The position numbers were made by a program, and so were the translations under genes. Below the pieces are notes generated by a model. The model was not told the origin of the DNA. It did no database searches and saw only the letters and a program-made list of their open reading frames with translations. Below, piece by piece: positions 16,790 through 25,687 of a stretch of DNA of 64,000 nt. The stretch comes from Konateibacter massiliensis (lineage in GTDB: Bacteria > Bacillota > Clostridia > Lachnospirales > Lachnospiraceae). The stretch is taken from NCBI RefSeq assembly GCF_900184995.1, contig NZ_LT860099.1:2702356-2766355 (forward strand), written 5' to 3'. Numbering within the stretch: the first letter of the stretch is position 1; every line of letters starts with the position of its first letter.

Positions 16790-18019
16790 ATGAGAGACAC
16801 AATAGGTAATAACAATAGTGATTTGACTGAGATGAATCGCTCTGCTGTTGTAAAGATATTACAGCAGCGAGAAATCTGCTCCCGGGCAGATATAGCCAAA
16901 CAAATGGGTCTTACTCAAGCTTCTATTACCAAAATAGTAGCGGCGCTGATGGGGATGGGCATAGTATCTGAGGTAGGCAGCATAAAGGGCAGTGGTAACC
17001 GCCGCTCCATAGGATTGAAGCTGAATGCCGACAGACATCAGATTATTGGAGTAAAATTTGCAAGGCATATGTTTGCTGTAGGTGTATTCGATATTTCAGG
17101 TAAAATATATACCCAGACCGAAACGGAATACCCTCTTGAGCAAGATCAAAGATCAGTGCTTTCCGCTATGAAAAAGCAGATACATGATATGCTGAAAGAG
17201 TATAAGAATGTAGCAGCTATTGGTCTTGCCGTACCTGGACCTTATCTTCGGACCGAGGGACGAATCGCCATGGTAACCCGAATGCCCGATTGGCACAATA
17301 TTAATTTTATTGAAGAATTCAAAGATGAGTTTAACAAGCCCTTTTTCATCGAACAAGATGCCAACGCGGGAGCGCTGGCGGAATGGTGGTTTGGAGATCA
17401 TGACAAGTCGATGAATACGTTGGCTTATTTTTTGGCAGGAGAGGGAATAGGATCTGGTATTATCGATCGTGGCAGTTTACTGCTGGGCTCACAGGGGGCT
17501 GCGAGTGAAATTGGACACATTAGCATAGATGCTCAGGGACCTCGCTGTGAATGCGGTAACTATGGCTGCCTAGAAATGTATTGTTCAGCTCCTGTCATAT
17601 TAAAGTTGGCGAAGCAGCGTGTGCCGGAATGTTTTGCTAAAGGTAATCGGCAAAGAACGGATGCCTGCAATGCCGTTTTTGAAGAGGCTCGTAGAGGTGA
17701 CCTAAAGGCGTTGGAGTTGGTAAAGGAGATTGCGGAATATATCGGGTACGGCTGTGTTACTTTGATTAATTCCTATAACCCCGATATTATTGTCATTGGC
17801 GACAGTGTATCCAAAGGCGGGGATTTATTACTTCCTACGATACAGGAGGTGGTGAACCAGCGAACGATTCCCGAATTGCACAGCAGGGTGAAAATTAAAA
17901 TATCCAGCCTAAAAGTTGACCCTACTCTGTATGGCGCTGCTGCTATAGCGACAAACAGGGTACTGCAAATGCCTAGTGCGTTTTTGGCAGTAAAAGAAGA
18001 AGAGGTGAATTCTATTTGA
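16790..18019 (+). CDS. ROK family transcriptional repressor
   Basis: Amino-terminal winged helix (AVVKILQQREICSRADIAKQ, then LTQASITKIVAALMGMGIVS, residues 20-65) joined to a ROK sugar-kinase-like domain. The ROK zinc motif GH...CECGNYGCLE is near residues 241-262. Length of 409 is typical of XylR/NagC-type repressors. It is the first gene of an operon with a HAD phosphatase and a ChvE-type sugar importer, so it probably responds to the imported monosaccharide. It is likely autoregulated through the inverted repeat just upstream. The stop overlaps the next start (TTGA). Confidence 0.87.
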   Translation: MRDTIGNNNSDLTEMNRSAVVKILQQREICSRADIAKQMGLTQASITKIVAALMGMGIVSEVGSIKGSGNRRSIGLKLNADRHQIIGVKFARHMFAVGVFDISGKIYTQTETEYPLEQDQRSVLSAMKKQIHDMLKEYKNVAAIGLAVPGPYLRTEGRIAMVTRMPDWHNINFIEEFKDEFNKPFFIEQDANAGALAEWWFGDHDKSMNTLAYFLAGEGIGSGIIDRGSLLLGSQGAASEIGHISIDAQGPRCECGNYGCLEMYCSAPVILKLAKQRVPECFAKGNRQRTDACNAVFEEARRGDLKALELVKEIAEYIGYGCVTLINSYNPDIIVIGDSVSKGGDLLLPTIQEVVNQRTIPELHSRVKIKISSLKVDPTLYGAAAIATNRVLQMPSAFLAVKEEEVNSI

Positions 18020-18849
18020 TCGGACCAGAAGCGGTGCAATATAAAATAGTCTTTTGCGATATTGATGGAACACTCATAGATTCGAAAAATCAAATTTCTA
18101 AAAGTACGGTGCAGAAAATACGGGAACTTTATCGTATGGGAATTCCTTTTATAATGGTATCGGCGCGTATGCCTTCGGGAATTTTGCCGATACAAGATAA
18201 AGTGGGAATAAAAGCACCTATTGTTTGTTACAGCGGTGCACTTATTCTCAATCAGTATGGGAACTGTCTCAAAACGTTGGGGATTGAGCGCAAAAAGGCG
18301 GTTCTTATTGACACATTTGTAAAAAAAGAATGGAAGCATATTTGTTGCAGTGCTTTTTGCCATAATAACTGGATTGTAGATAATGTTGACGATAAATGGG
18401 TGGTACAGGAACAACAAATTACATCATCCGCGCCGGTAGAAGGGAGAGTCTCCGATTTTATTTTGCCAGACGGACATATACATAAGTTTTTGTGCATGGG
18501 AGAAGCGGAACAGATTACTGCTTTGAACGTAGCAATGAAAGAAAAATTTCCTGAGTTATCCATTTACCGATCCAAAGAAACCTACCTTGAAATTATGGAT
18601 GGAACGGTCTCAAAATCAGGTGCAGTCAGATACCTATGTATGGATTACAATATTTCTCTTCAAGCTGCCGTATCGTTTGGTGACAATTTTAACGATATAG
18701 ATATGCTGCTTGCTACCGGCACCAGCTTTGCCATGGGCAATGCACCGGAGGAAGTAAAGCGGCATGCACGAAGGATTACGTTGGATAACGATCACGAGGG
18801 TGTGCTTGCAGGGCTTAGACAATTGGATTTTGCAGGGAAACAGATATAG
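18016..18849 (+). CDS. Cof-type HAD-IIB family phosphatase
   Basis: Haloacid-dehalogenase hydrolase that probably removes phosphate from a sugar phosphate or similar metabolite. The catalytic DxD motif is in VFCDIDGTLIDSK (residues 12-24), motif II is MVSAR, and the metal site is SFGDNFNDIDML near the end, followed by MGNAPEEVK. Length of 277 is normal for the group. It starts with TTG inside the stop of the repressor gene, with AGAGGTGA upstream. Its place between repressor and transporter suggests a role with the same sugar, possibly detoxifying phosphorylated product. Confidence 0.82.
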   Translation: MIGPEAVQYKIVFCDIDGTLIDSKNQISKSTVQKIRELYRMGIPFIMVSARMPSGILPIQDKVGIKAPIVCYSGALILNQYGNCLKTLGIERKKAVLIDTFVKKEWKHICCSAFCHNNWIVDNVDDKWVVQEQQITSSAPVEGRVSDFILPDGHIHKFLCMGEAEQITALNVAMKEKFPELSIYRSKETYLEIMDGTVSKSGAVRYLCMDYNISLQAAVSFGDNFNDIDMLLATGTSFAMGNAPEEVKRHARRITLDNDHEGVLAGLRQLDFAGKQI

Positions 18850-18907
18850 CATTACAACAATATTTGCCTGCCAAAAGGCGGGTATACAGGGAGGTAGGTT
18901 TAAGTAT

Positions 18908-20476
18908 ATGGAACATCCTTTAATCCTTCAGATGCAAGGAATTACCAAGGTTTTTCCGGGTGTGCGTGCCTTGGACGACGTAACTTTAGAGGTGCGCAAA
19001 GGGGGGATTCACGCAATTTGCGGAGAGAATGGAGCCGGAAAATCAACACTGATGAAGGTTTTGTCCGGCGTTTACCCTTACGGCACCTATGAAGGCCGAA
19101 TTATTTACATGGGCAGTGAAATGACTTTTAAAAATATAAAGGAATCAGAGAGTGCTGGTATAGTAATTATTCATCAGGAGCTGACAATGATTCCGGAGCT
19201 GTCCATCACCGAAAACATTTTTATGGGGAACGAAGTAGTCAGGCATGGCCTGATTGACTGGGATACTGCTCGAAATTACACGAGAGAGCTGCTAGAGAGA
19301 GTAGGGATGGATATTGATCCGAATACGCAGATTAAACATCTGGGGGTAGGCCAGCAACAATTAGTAGAAATTGCCAAGGCATTATCCAAAAATGTTAAGC
19401 TGTTGATTCTCGACGAGCCGACATCTGCACTCAACGAGGCTGATTCTGCAAATTTACTCAATATCATGCGGGATTTAAAAACAAAGGACATCACGTGCAT
19501 CATGATTTCGCACAAGCTCAATGAGATTGCAGCAATATCCGACGCAGTTACAGTAATCCGTGACGGTCACACAGTCGATACATATGCCGTAGAGGCGGGG
19601 AAGGTTGACGAGAATCGTATCATTCGTTCCATGGTAGGGCGTTCGATTGAAAACCGTTATCCGGAGCATGAATCCCATCCGGGAGAGATTATTTTTGAGG
19701 TGTCTGACTGGTGTGTTGAAGATGCTCATATTGCAGGGCGGCTAGTGTGCAAAAATTCCAATTTTTATGTCAGAGCCGGAGAAATAGTCGGCTTTGCAGG
19801 TCTTATGGGTGCGGGAAGAACGGAGCTTATGCGTTCTATCTTCGGACGCAACTATGGTAAATATCTGGGAGGAACGATTAAAATCAGGGGAAAAGAGGTT
19901 CGAGTTACCTCCGTATCCTCCGCTATCAGACATGGCATAGCTTATGTGCCCGAGGATCGCAAAACTTTGGGACTCAACCTGCTTGACAGCATCCGCAAGA
20001 CGATCGTGTCGGCAAATTTAAAGGCAATTAAGCGGGGGGCTCTGCTCAATGCGGATAAAGAGTTAAAAGCTGCCGAGGAGTACCGTAAATCTATGAATAT
20101 TAAGGCACCAAGCGTTGATATCGGGGTAAATACGCTGTCGGGTGGCAACCAGCAGAAGGTGGTTTTGGGCAAATGGTTGTTTACGGAGCCGGAGGTCTTA
20201 ATTTTGGATGAACCGACAAGGGGTATTGATGTCGGTGCTAAATATGAAATTTACCGTCTAATTCATGCACTGGCAGATCAAGGGAAAGCGGTCATACTTA
20301 TTTCATCTGAGTTGCCGGAGGTGTTGGGTATGGCAGACAGGATATATACTATTTTTGAAGGAAGTATAACGGGAGAGCTAAACAGTAGCGAAGCTAATCA
20401 GGAAAGCCTCATGAGAATGATGACGGATACCTCTGCGGAGGGTTCTGATATAGGAAAGGACGGAAATGTATCATGA
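18908..20476 (+). CDS. gguA: Multiple-monosaccharide ABC importer ATPase
   Basis: Tandem-domain sugar ABC ATPase of the Mgl/Xyl/GguA group, 522 residues. The first domain has Walker A GENGAGKSTLMK and Walker B LLILDEPTSALN. The second has the usual degenerate Walker A GLMGAGRTELMR, signature LSGGNQQKVVLGKWL and Walker B LILDEPTRGIDVGAKYEIY. ATG 18908 is chosen because GGGAGG precedes it; the open frame extends further upstream through the end of the HAD gene without a good ribosome site. It overlaps the permease gene by four bases. The ChvE-like binding protein downstream points to GguA. Confidence 0.85.
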   Translation: MEHPLILQMQGITKVFPGVRALDDVTLEVRKGGIHAICGENGAGKSTLMKVLSGVYPYGTYEGRIIYMGSEMTFKNIKESESAGIVIIHQELTMIPELSITENIFMGNEVVRHGLIDWDTARNYTRELLERVGMDIDPNTQIKHLGVGQQQLVEIAKALSKNVKLLILDEPTSALNEADSANLLNIMRDLKTKDITCIMISHKLNEIAAISDAVTVIRDGHTVDTYAVEAGKVDENRIIRSMVGRSIENRYPEHESHPGEIIFEVSDWCVEDAHIAGRLVCKNSNFYVRAGEIVGFAGLMGAGRTELMRSIFGRNYGKYLGGTIKIRGKEVRVTSVSSAIRHGIAYVPEDRKTLGLNLLDSIRKTIVSANLKAIKRGALLNADKELKAAEEYRKSMNIKAPSVDIGVNTLSGGNQQKVVLGKWLFTEPEVLILDEPTRGIDVGAKYEIYRLIHALADQGKAVILISSELPEVLGMADRIYTIFEGSITGELNSSEANQESLMRMMTDTSAEGSDIGKDGNVS

Positions 20477-21720
20477 AATATATAAAGCAAGTATTAGGCG
20501 GTGAACTTCGTCAGTACACAATGGTGCTCGCTCTGGCGGCGCTAATTATTATCTTTAATATCACTTCAGGAGGAAGGATGCTTACTTCTTCCAATTTCCA
20601 AAATCTGCTATCTGGCAACGCATATGTATTAGTTTTGGCAATTGGCATGCTGATGGTTATCGTTATCGGACAAATTGACTTGTCTGTTGGCTCTGTAGCC
20701 GGATTTTCGGGAATGGTTATGGCTCTGGTGGCTAGAGATCTTCATTTTCCGTGGTGGCTTGCAGTAATTGTCGCTTTGGCAATCGGTGTTGCAGCCGGCG
20801 CATGGCAGGGCTTCTGGGTGGCTAAGCTTGGCATTCCAGGGTTTATCACAACTTTGGGAGGTATGATGATTTTCCGAGGAGGCGTCATCTGGATATCCAA
20901 ATCTATCTCAGTACCGGCACCGTCAGAGCTTAAATGGTTTGGCGCAGGTTATCTGCCAGAGTGGGGTCCGGCATTTACGGGAATGAACAATTCAACCTTG
21001 TTGTTGGGAGCTATTGCAATCGTCTGCTTTGCGGTATCGCAGCTACGCAAACATGCCCGTTCGACTGGTGTTAACGGCACGAAGGAACCGCTTTGGGCAG
21101 TGGTAGTGCGGATTATTTTGGTAGGAACAATCATCGGCTACTTTACATGGCTTTTTGGCAGTGGACGTCCGGGAACTTCATTTCCTGTACCGGGACTGAT
21201 TTTAGTTATTTTGATTATCATTTACCACACAATTACCGAACGTACACAGTTTGGCCGTCATATCTATGCGGTTGGCGGAAATAAAAGTGCTGCAGCTTTG
21301 TCTGGTGTAAATGTGCAGAGAACGTATTTTCTTACTATGCTGAATATGTCATTTCTTGCAGCTTTGGCTGGCATCATGTTTGTGGGTCGCTCCACTGCCG
21401 CTGGTCCTTCGGATGGAAACGGCTGGGAATTGGATGCGATTGCCTCAGTATTTATTGGAGGTGCTGCAGTTTCAGGTGGTATCGGTACAGTTTTTGCTAC
21501 AATGGTAGGTGGTATGGTGATGGCTGTGCTTAACTCTGGTCTTATGCTTATGGGAGTTGGTGCTGACCGTACACAGGTAATAAAGGGGCTGGTATTACTC
21601 GCAGCAGTTGCGTTTGATGTTTATAACAAGGTGAATGGACGTAACTCCATCATTGGAAGACTGTTTCCGGATAAGGAAACCAAATCTAAGCAAGGCAAGC
21701 CTGCCGGCAGTGATTCATAA
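20473..21720 (+). CDS. gguB: Multiple-monosaccharide ABC importer permease
   Basis: Polytopic permease of the BPD_transp_2 family, 415 residues, with about ten hydrophobic segments. The signature is GMLMVIVIGQIDLSVGSVAG near residues 57-76. The long middle region containing LPEWGPAFTGMNNSTLLLG and the length above 400 match the GguB/XylH class rather than the shorter RbsC. The conserved YAVGGNKSAAALSGVNVQ follows. It acts with gguA and chvE in one operon. Confidence 0.86.
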   Translation: MKYIKQVLGGELRQYTMVLALAALIIIFNITSGGRMLTSSNFQNLLSGNAYVLVLAIGMLMVIVIGQIDLSVGSVAGFSGMVMALVARDLHFPWWLAVIVALAIGVAAGAWQGFWVAKLGIPGFITTLGGMMIFRGGVIWISKSISVPAPSELKWFGAGYLPEWGPAFTGMNNSTLLLGAIAIVCFAVSQLRKHARSTGVNGTKEPLWAVVVRIILVGTIIGYFTWLFGSGRPGTSFPVPGLILVILIIIYHTITERTQFGRHIYAVGGNKSAAALSGVNVQRTYFLTMLNMSFLAALAGIMFVGRSTAAGPSDGNGWELDAIASVFIGGAAVSGGIGTVFATMVGGMVMAVLNSGLMLMGVGADRTQVIKGLVLLAAVAFDVYNKVNGRNSIIGRLFPDKETKSKQGKPAGSDS

Positions 21721-21777
21721 CAAACTGTACGGCCGGGCCTTATATAGTCAAAGGACTTTAAAAAGGAGGATTATTTT

Positions 21778-22935
21778 ATGAAAATGAGAAAACATGTATC
21801 CATGCTTATTGCAACTGTATTGGTTGCGACAGTAGCACTGGCAGGTTGCGGCGGGGGACGTGAAGCTGCAACTGATTCGGCAGAGAGCACTCCGGTTGCA
21901 GAGTCAAGCACGGAAGACACAAAAACACCGGAAGCGGATACACAGGAAGCAGCCGTAGGTTTTGAAGAGGGAGCAACCATAGGTGTTTCTCTGCCATGGC
22001 TCGGTACTCAGAACTGGAAAGAAGCAGAAGAAATGTTTAAGACGCAGTTAGAAGCAGAAGGCTTCAACGTAATTGTTCAGGCAGCTGATAACAAGGTTCC
22101 TCAGCAGCAACAGCAGATTGAGTCTATGATTCAGAATGGTGCTAAGGTTATCGTAGTTGGTCCAGTTGATGGTTCACAGCTTGGTGCTGTTTTGGAAGAA
22201 GCTGAAGCAGCAGGAATTGTTGTCATTGGTTATGATCGTCTGCTTGAGAATACTACCGGTGTTGATGGCGTAGTACAGTTTGGCAGCATCAGAACTGGTG
22301 AATTACAAGGTCAGGCGTTACTCGATGGTTTGGCAGCACAAAAAGGCGAAGGACCTTATAATATCGAGTTATTTGGCGGTGGTCCTGCTGACCCGAACGC
22401 TCCTAACTTCTTTAAAGGTGCTATGTCAGTGCTTCAGCCAAAGATTGATGACGGTACACTTGTAGTTGTATCAGGACAGACTGATTTTACTCAGTGCGCA
22501 ACTCTTGACTGGGATAACGCTAAGGCACAGTCTCGTATGGATTCTCTGCTTTCAGGTTTCTATTCAGACAAGGAAATTGATGGAGTTTTGTCACCAAACG
22601 ATGGTATTGCTCGCGCTATCATTACTGCTTCTGAGCAGGCAGGACAAAGCATTCCTGTTGTTTCAGGTCTTGATGCTGAGAACGAATCAGTTGAATGGAT
22701 TTGGGCAGGAAAACAGTATTCGACGGTAGCTAAACCGACTGATGTTCTTGTGGGAAAAACAGTTGAGATTATTAAAACACTCCAGGCTGGCGGAAGAATG
22801 CCGGAAACTGATGTAACTGTAAACAACGGAAAGAAGGATGTTGATATTTATGAACTTGCTCCGGTTGTTGTTACAAAAGAAAATGCGAAAGAAGCATTTG
22901 CAAACGATCCTGATCGTCTTGCACTTCTGAAATAG
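21778..22935 (+). CDS. chvE: ChvE-like sugar-binding lipoprotein
   Basis: Binding protein for the GguAB importer. The signal peptide ends in the lipobox ALAGC (Cys23) and a Glu/Thr/Ser-rich linker runs to about residue 60. The Peripla_BP_4 domain shows IGVSLPWLGTQNWKEAEEMF, DNKVPQQQQQIESMI, VIGYDRLL, GPYNIELFGGGPADPNAPNF and VVSGLDAE, closely following Agrobacterium ChvE from memory. Length of 385 is typical for the lipoprotein form. The group binds several aldoses such as xylose, glucose, arabinose and galactose. It is the last gene of the operon; a terminator follows. Confidence 0.86.
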   Translation: MKMRKHVSMLIATVLVATVALAGCGGGREAATDSAESTPVAESSTEDTKTPEADTQEAAVGFEEGATIGVSLPWLGTQNWKEAEEMFKTQLEAEGFNVIVQAADNKVPQQQQQIESMIQNGAKVIVVGPVDGSQLGAVLEEAEAAGIVVIGYDRLLENTTGVDGVVQFGSIRTGELQGQALLDGLAAQKGEGPYNIELFGGGPADPNAPNFFKGAMSVLQPKIDDGTLVVVSGQTDFTQCATLDWDNAKAQSRMDSLLSGFYSDKEIDGVLSPNDGIARAIITASEQAGQSIPVVSGLDAENESVEWIWAGKQYSTVAKPTDVLVGKTVEIIKTLQAGGRMPETDVTVNNGKKDVDIYELAPVVVTKENAKEAFANDPDRLALLK

Positions 22936-22959
22936 TTTTTCAATAAAATTTCAAATAAA

Positions 22960-23002
22960 ATCTGCCGCTTCAACAATTAGAAAATTGTGAAGCGGCAGAT
23001 TT
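22960..23002 (+). terminator. Terminator after chvE
   Basis: TCTGCCGCTTCA pairs with TGAAGCGGCAGA, with an inner CAATT/AATTG stem and a TTTCTGTTT tail. It separates the sugar operon from the trp leader promoter. Confidence 0.8.
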
Positions 23003-23047
23003 CTGTTTCCTTATTTGTTTAAATAATTTAAAAATAGATATTATACC

Positions 23048-23508
23048 TTGACACCACATAAAAAAGGTGATAGGATATAAAAAATAAAGAAAAATCGATG
23101 ATCAAAGAGAGTACTTACGGAAAGTACATTTCAGAGAGCCGGGATTGGTGGAAACCGGTATGGAGAGCCGTAAGGAATGGGTTTGTTAGATGCAAGGTGA
23201 ACGAGTTTCAAGTAGCTGCAGCCGTGACCTCACGTTACAGGGGAATAATATCGAAGCGCAAGCTTCCGTATTGTAAATGAGTCAAGTTATGAATTGGTGG
23301 CAGATATATTTTCCGATTGGAAAGTGTATCTTTTTTTATTTTTATAGCAAAATATATTTGCTATGAAATTTAGAAGAAATAAAAAGCCGCTGTCAAAGCC
23401 TTACCGGAAATAATCCGAAGGCAGACATCATACAAACTTGAGAATATGGGTGGTACCACGTGAACAACGTCCCTGTTACTATAAATGTTATAGTAGCAGG
23501 GATTTTTT
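23048..23508 (+). promoter_or_regulatory. Promoter and long T-box leader of the trp operon
   Basis: The promoter is TTGACA (23048-23053), 17 bases, TAGGAT (23071-23076). Stem I shows CAGAGAGCCGGG and GGTGGAAACCGG, with the specifier segment GGAA-TGG-GTTTG placing UGG at 23178-23180. The T-box GGGTGGTACCACG is at 23448-23460. The final terminator CCCTGTTACTATA/TATAGTAGCAGGG (23471-23500) has T6. A further terminator-like hairpin, GATATATTTTCC/GGAAAGTGTATC with T7, lies mid-leader at 23303-23337, just after a GGTGGCA motif. The leader is unusually long. Confidence 0.9.
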
Positions 23509-23675
23509 ATATCATAGGAAATCATCAAGGATTTCCTATGATATAAAAAATATTTATGCGCATGAATGCAAGTGGAAGATGTCACTGCGTGACTGTATTC
23601 AGCGCGACAAAGCAGCCAAGTCCATCATGAGTGAGGGATTAGGGAGTTGATGCGGACTAGTCCGCTTTGTTCATA
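23508..23675. repeat. Family E repeat, long copy E3
   Basis: It starts at the last U of the T-box terminator. Hairpin A (23508-23545) has arms TATATCATAGG and CCTATGATATA. Hairpin B (23563-23601) has TGAATGCA/TGTATTCA with inner GTCAC/GTGAC. Hairpin C (23607-23670) has ACAAAGC/GCTTTGT around a GGACTAGTCC palindrome. A half-copy of hairpin A (CATATCATAGGAAAT) follows, just before the trpE ribosome site. Layout matches copy E1 before trpX. Confidence 0.8.
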
Positions 23676-23702
23676 TCATAGGAAATTTTGAGGAGGAAAA
23701 AA

Positions 23703-25112
23703 ATGAAGCGAATATTAAGGGCATACAAGAAAACGGTAAGTATCGTAAATGAAACCGCAGTCGGTCTGTATGAGGGACTGGCGAAGGACAAAAAAGGTTT
23801 TTTGCTTGAGAGCTATGACAAGAATAACGGAAGATATACCTTCATCGGAGCGGAGCCGGAGGAAATTATCACTTCAAACAAAAACAGTTTGATAATCAGA
23901 GGAAAAGACGGCGGACAGAGAGTGCTTAACGGAAATCCGGCAGAGCTTCTAAAGGACTATTATTCCAGCTTTGAGGTGAGAACAGATGGAACAGAGCTTC
24001 CGTTTGCAGGAGGATTATTTGGAAGCATCGGTTATGACTATATTCGCTATACAGAAGAATTGCCGGATGAAAACGAGGATGAAATCGGAATTGAGACGGT
24101 TCAGTTTATGCTGGCAACCTCTTTTATGGTGATGGACCATGTGGCGGAAACGCTGACAGCGGTTGTCTTAGACAGCGATGACGAGGCCGGAAGGATAAAC
24201 GGAACAAAAATGGCGGAGGAATTGGTTCAAACTGCCGTTTCAGGGATGGTTACAAGGGAAAATAAATTTGTTCACGATGGTGTCATCGTCAAAAAATCCG
24301 ACAGCTTAGAGCAGTACAGCGAAAAAGTAGAAAAAATCAGGCACTATATAAGAGAAGGACATATTTTCCAGACGGTGCTGTCCCAGAGGTGGACGATCGA
24401 GACAAAGCAAATGGGCTTTGATTTATACCGTGAGCTTAGAGAATTAAATCCTTCGCCTTATCTCTACTATTTTAACTTTGGAGAGTTTGAGATTATCGGC
24501 AGTTCACCGGAAATGCTTGTAAAGCAGGTAGATAACAAGGTGTACACCTGTCCGATTGCGGGAAGCAGAAGAAGAGGGAAGGATGCAAAGGAAGATGAGC
24601 TTTTAAAGGAAGAGCTTTTGCAGGATGAAAAAGAAAAGGCAGAGCATGTAATGCTCGTTGACCTTGCAAGAAATGATATGGGAAGAATTGCGGAATTTGG
24701 AAGTGTAAAGGTGACACAATTCATGGAGGTGCAGAATTATTCCCACGTCATGCACATCGTATCTTTGGTGGAAGGCAAGAAAAAGGGAGAGTATCATCCA
24801 TTTGACTTAGTATCCTCTTTCCTCCCGGCAGGAACGCTAAGCGGAGCACCGAAAATCCGTGCGATGGAAATTATCGATGAGCTGGAAAGTGTAAGGCGTG
24901 GGCTTTACGGCGGGGCAACGGGACATATTGATTTTAACGGAAACATGGATTTTTGTATTACGATACGCACAATGATTAAAAAGAACGACAGAGTGTACTT
25001 ACAGGCAGGGGCAGGAATTGTAGCTGATTCTGTTCCGAAAAGCGAATATGACGAATGTTGCAATAAGGTGATGGCACTTGCCAAAACCTTGGTTGAGGAG
25101 GAAAAGCTATGA
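23703..25112 (+). CDS. trpE: Anthranilate synthase component I
   Basis: Makes anthranilate from chorismate with ammonia from TrpG; first committed step of tryptophan synthesis. It has an amino-terminal Anth_synt_I_N domain and a chorismate-binding domain with EKVEKIRHYIREGHIFQTVLSQR, GSSPEMLV, CPIAGSRRRG and PAGTLSGAPKIRAMEI. Length of 469 is normal. The first ATG after GAGGAGG is chosen; the TTG at 23688 overlaps the ribosome site. It overlaps trpG by four bases. It is controlled by the T-box leader. Confidence 0.93.
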   Translation: MKRILRAYKKTVSIVNETAVGLYEGLAKDKKGFLLESYDKNNGRYTFIGAEPEEIITSNKNSLIIRGKDGGQRVLNGNPAELLKDYYSSFEVRTDGTELPFAGGLFGSIGYDYIRYTEELPDENEDEIGIETVQFMLATSFMVMDHVAETLTAVVLDSDDEAGRINGTKMAEELVQTAVSGMVTRENKFVHDGVIVKKSDSLEQYSEKVEKIRHYIREGHIFQTVLSQRWTIETKQMGFDLYRELRELNPSPYLYYFNFGEFEIIGSSPEMLVKQVDNKVYTCPIAGSRRRGKDAKEDELLKEELLQDEKEKAEHVMLVDLARNDMGRIAEFGSVKVTQFMEVQNYSHVMHIVSLVEGKKKGEYHPFDLVSSFLPAGTLSGAPKIRAMEIIDELESVRRGLYGGATGHIDFNGNMDFCITIRTMIKKNDRVYLQAGAGIVADSVPKSEYDECCNKVMALAKTLVEEEKL

Positions 25113-25678
25113 TACTTTTAATCGATAATTACGACTCATTTACCTTCAATTTATACCAGTACATGGGAATTTTCACAGAGGACATCCGAGTGGTGCGAAA
25201 TGACAAGATTACAGTCAAAGAAATCGAGCAGATGAATCCGGATAAAATTCTTATCTCGCCGGGACCGAAAAGTCCGAAGGAGGCAGGCATCTGTATGGAA
25301 GCGATACAGTACTTCTTTGACAAGAAGCCGATTATGGGCATTTGTCTCGGGCATCAGTGCATCGGTGAGGCGCTGGGGGGAACTGTGAGCTATGCAAAGG
25401 AATTATTTCATGGAAAACAGTCAACAATTGAGCATGACGGCACAAGTGTTTTCACAGGAATCAATACGCCTATCCGTGTGGCGAGATATCACTCCCTTGC
25501 GGTGCTTTCAAACGACCTGCCGGATTGCCTGAACGTTCTGGCAAAAACAGAGGACGGAGAAATCATGGCGATGCGTCATAAGGATTATCCGGTTGTGGGA
25601 CTCCAATTTCACCCTGAGTCCATCTATACGGACCATGGAAAACGGATTGTTGAAAACTTTGTAAACGGTGTGATATAG
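25109..25678 (+). CDS. trpG: Anthranilate synthase component II (glutamine amidotransferase)
   Basis: Supplies ammonia to TrpE. Class I amidotransferase with ILIDNYDSFTFNLYQY at the start, nucleophile elbow GICLGHQ (Cys79) and the His-Glu pair in LQFHPESIYT near the end. At 189 residues it ends with the amidotransferase domain, so there is no fused TrpD. PabA-like dual use with a PabB elsewhere cannot be excluded, but its place in a Trp T-box operon favours trpG. trpC begins nine bases later. Confidence 0.92.
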   Translation: MILLIDNYDSFTFNLYQYMGIFTEDIRVVRNDKITVKEIEQMNPDKILISPGPKSPKEAGICMEAIQYFFDKKPIMGICLGHQCIGEALGGTVSYAKELFHGKQSTIEHDGTSVFTGINTPIRVARYHSLAVLSNDLPDCLNVLAKTEDGEIMAMRHKDYPVVGLQFHPESIYTDHGKRIVENFVNGVI

Positions 25679-25687
25679 GAGGATATT

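Noticed and set aside
17773-18417. 214-codon open frame on the minus strand
   Set aside because: Antisense to the ROK/HAD junction; no motif and no ribosome site.
23098-23280. 60-codon plus-strand ORF as a trp leader peptide
   Set aside because: It lies inside stem I of a well-formed T-box leader, is not Trp-rich in an attenuator-like way, and has no ribosome site.
25109-25678. trpG as a TrpG-TrpD fusion that would explain missing trpD
   Set aside because: The protein stops at 189 residues right after the amidotransferase HPES block, and trpC starts nine bases later.
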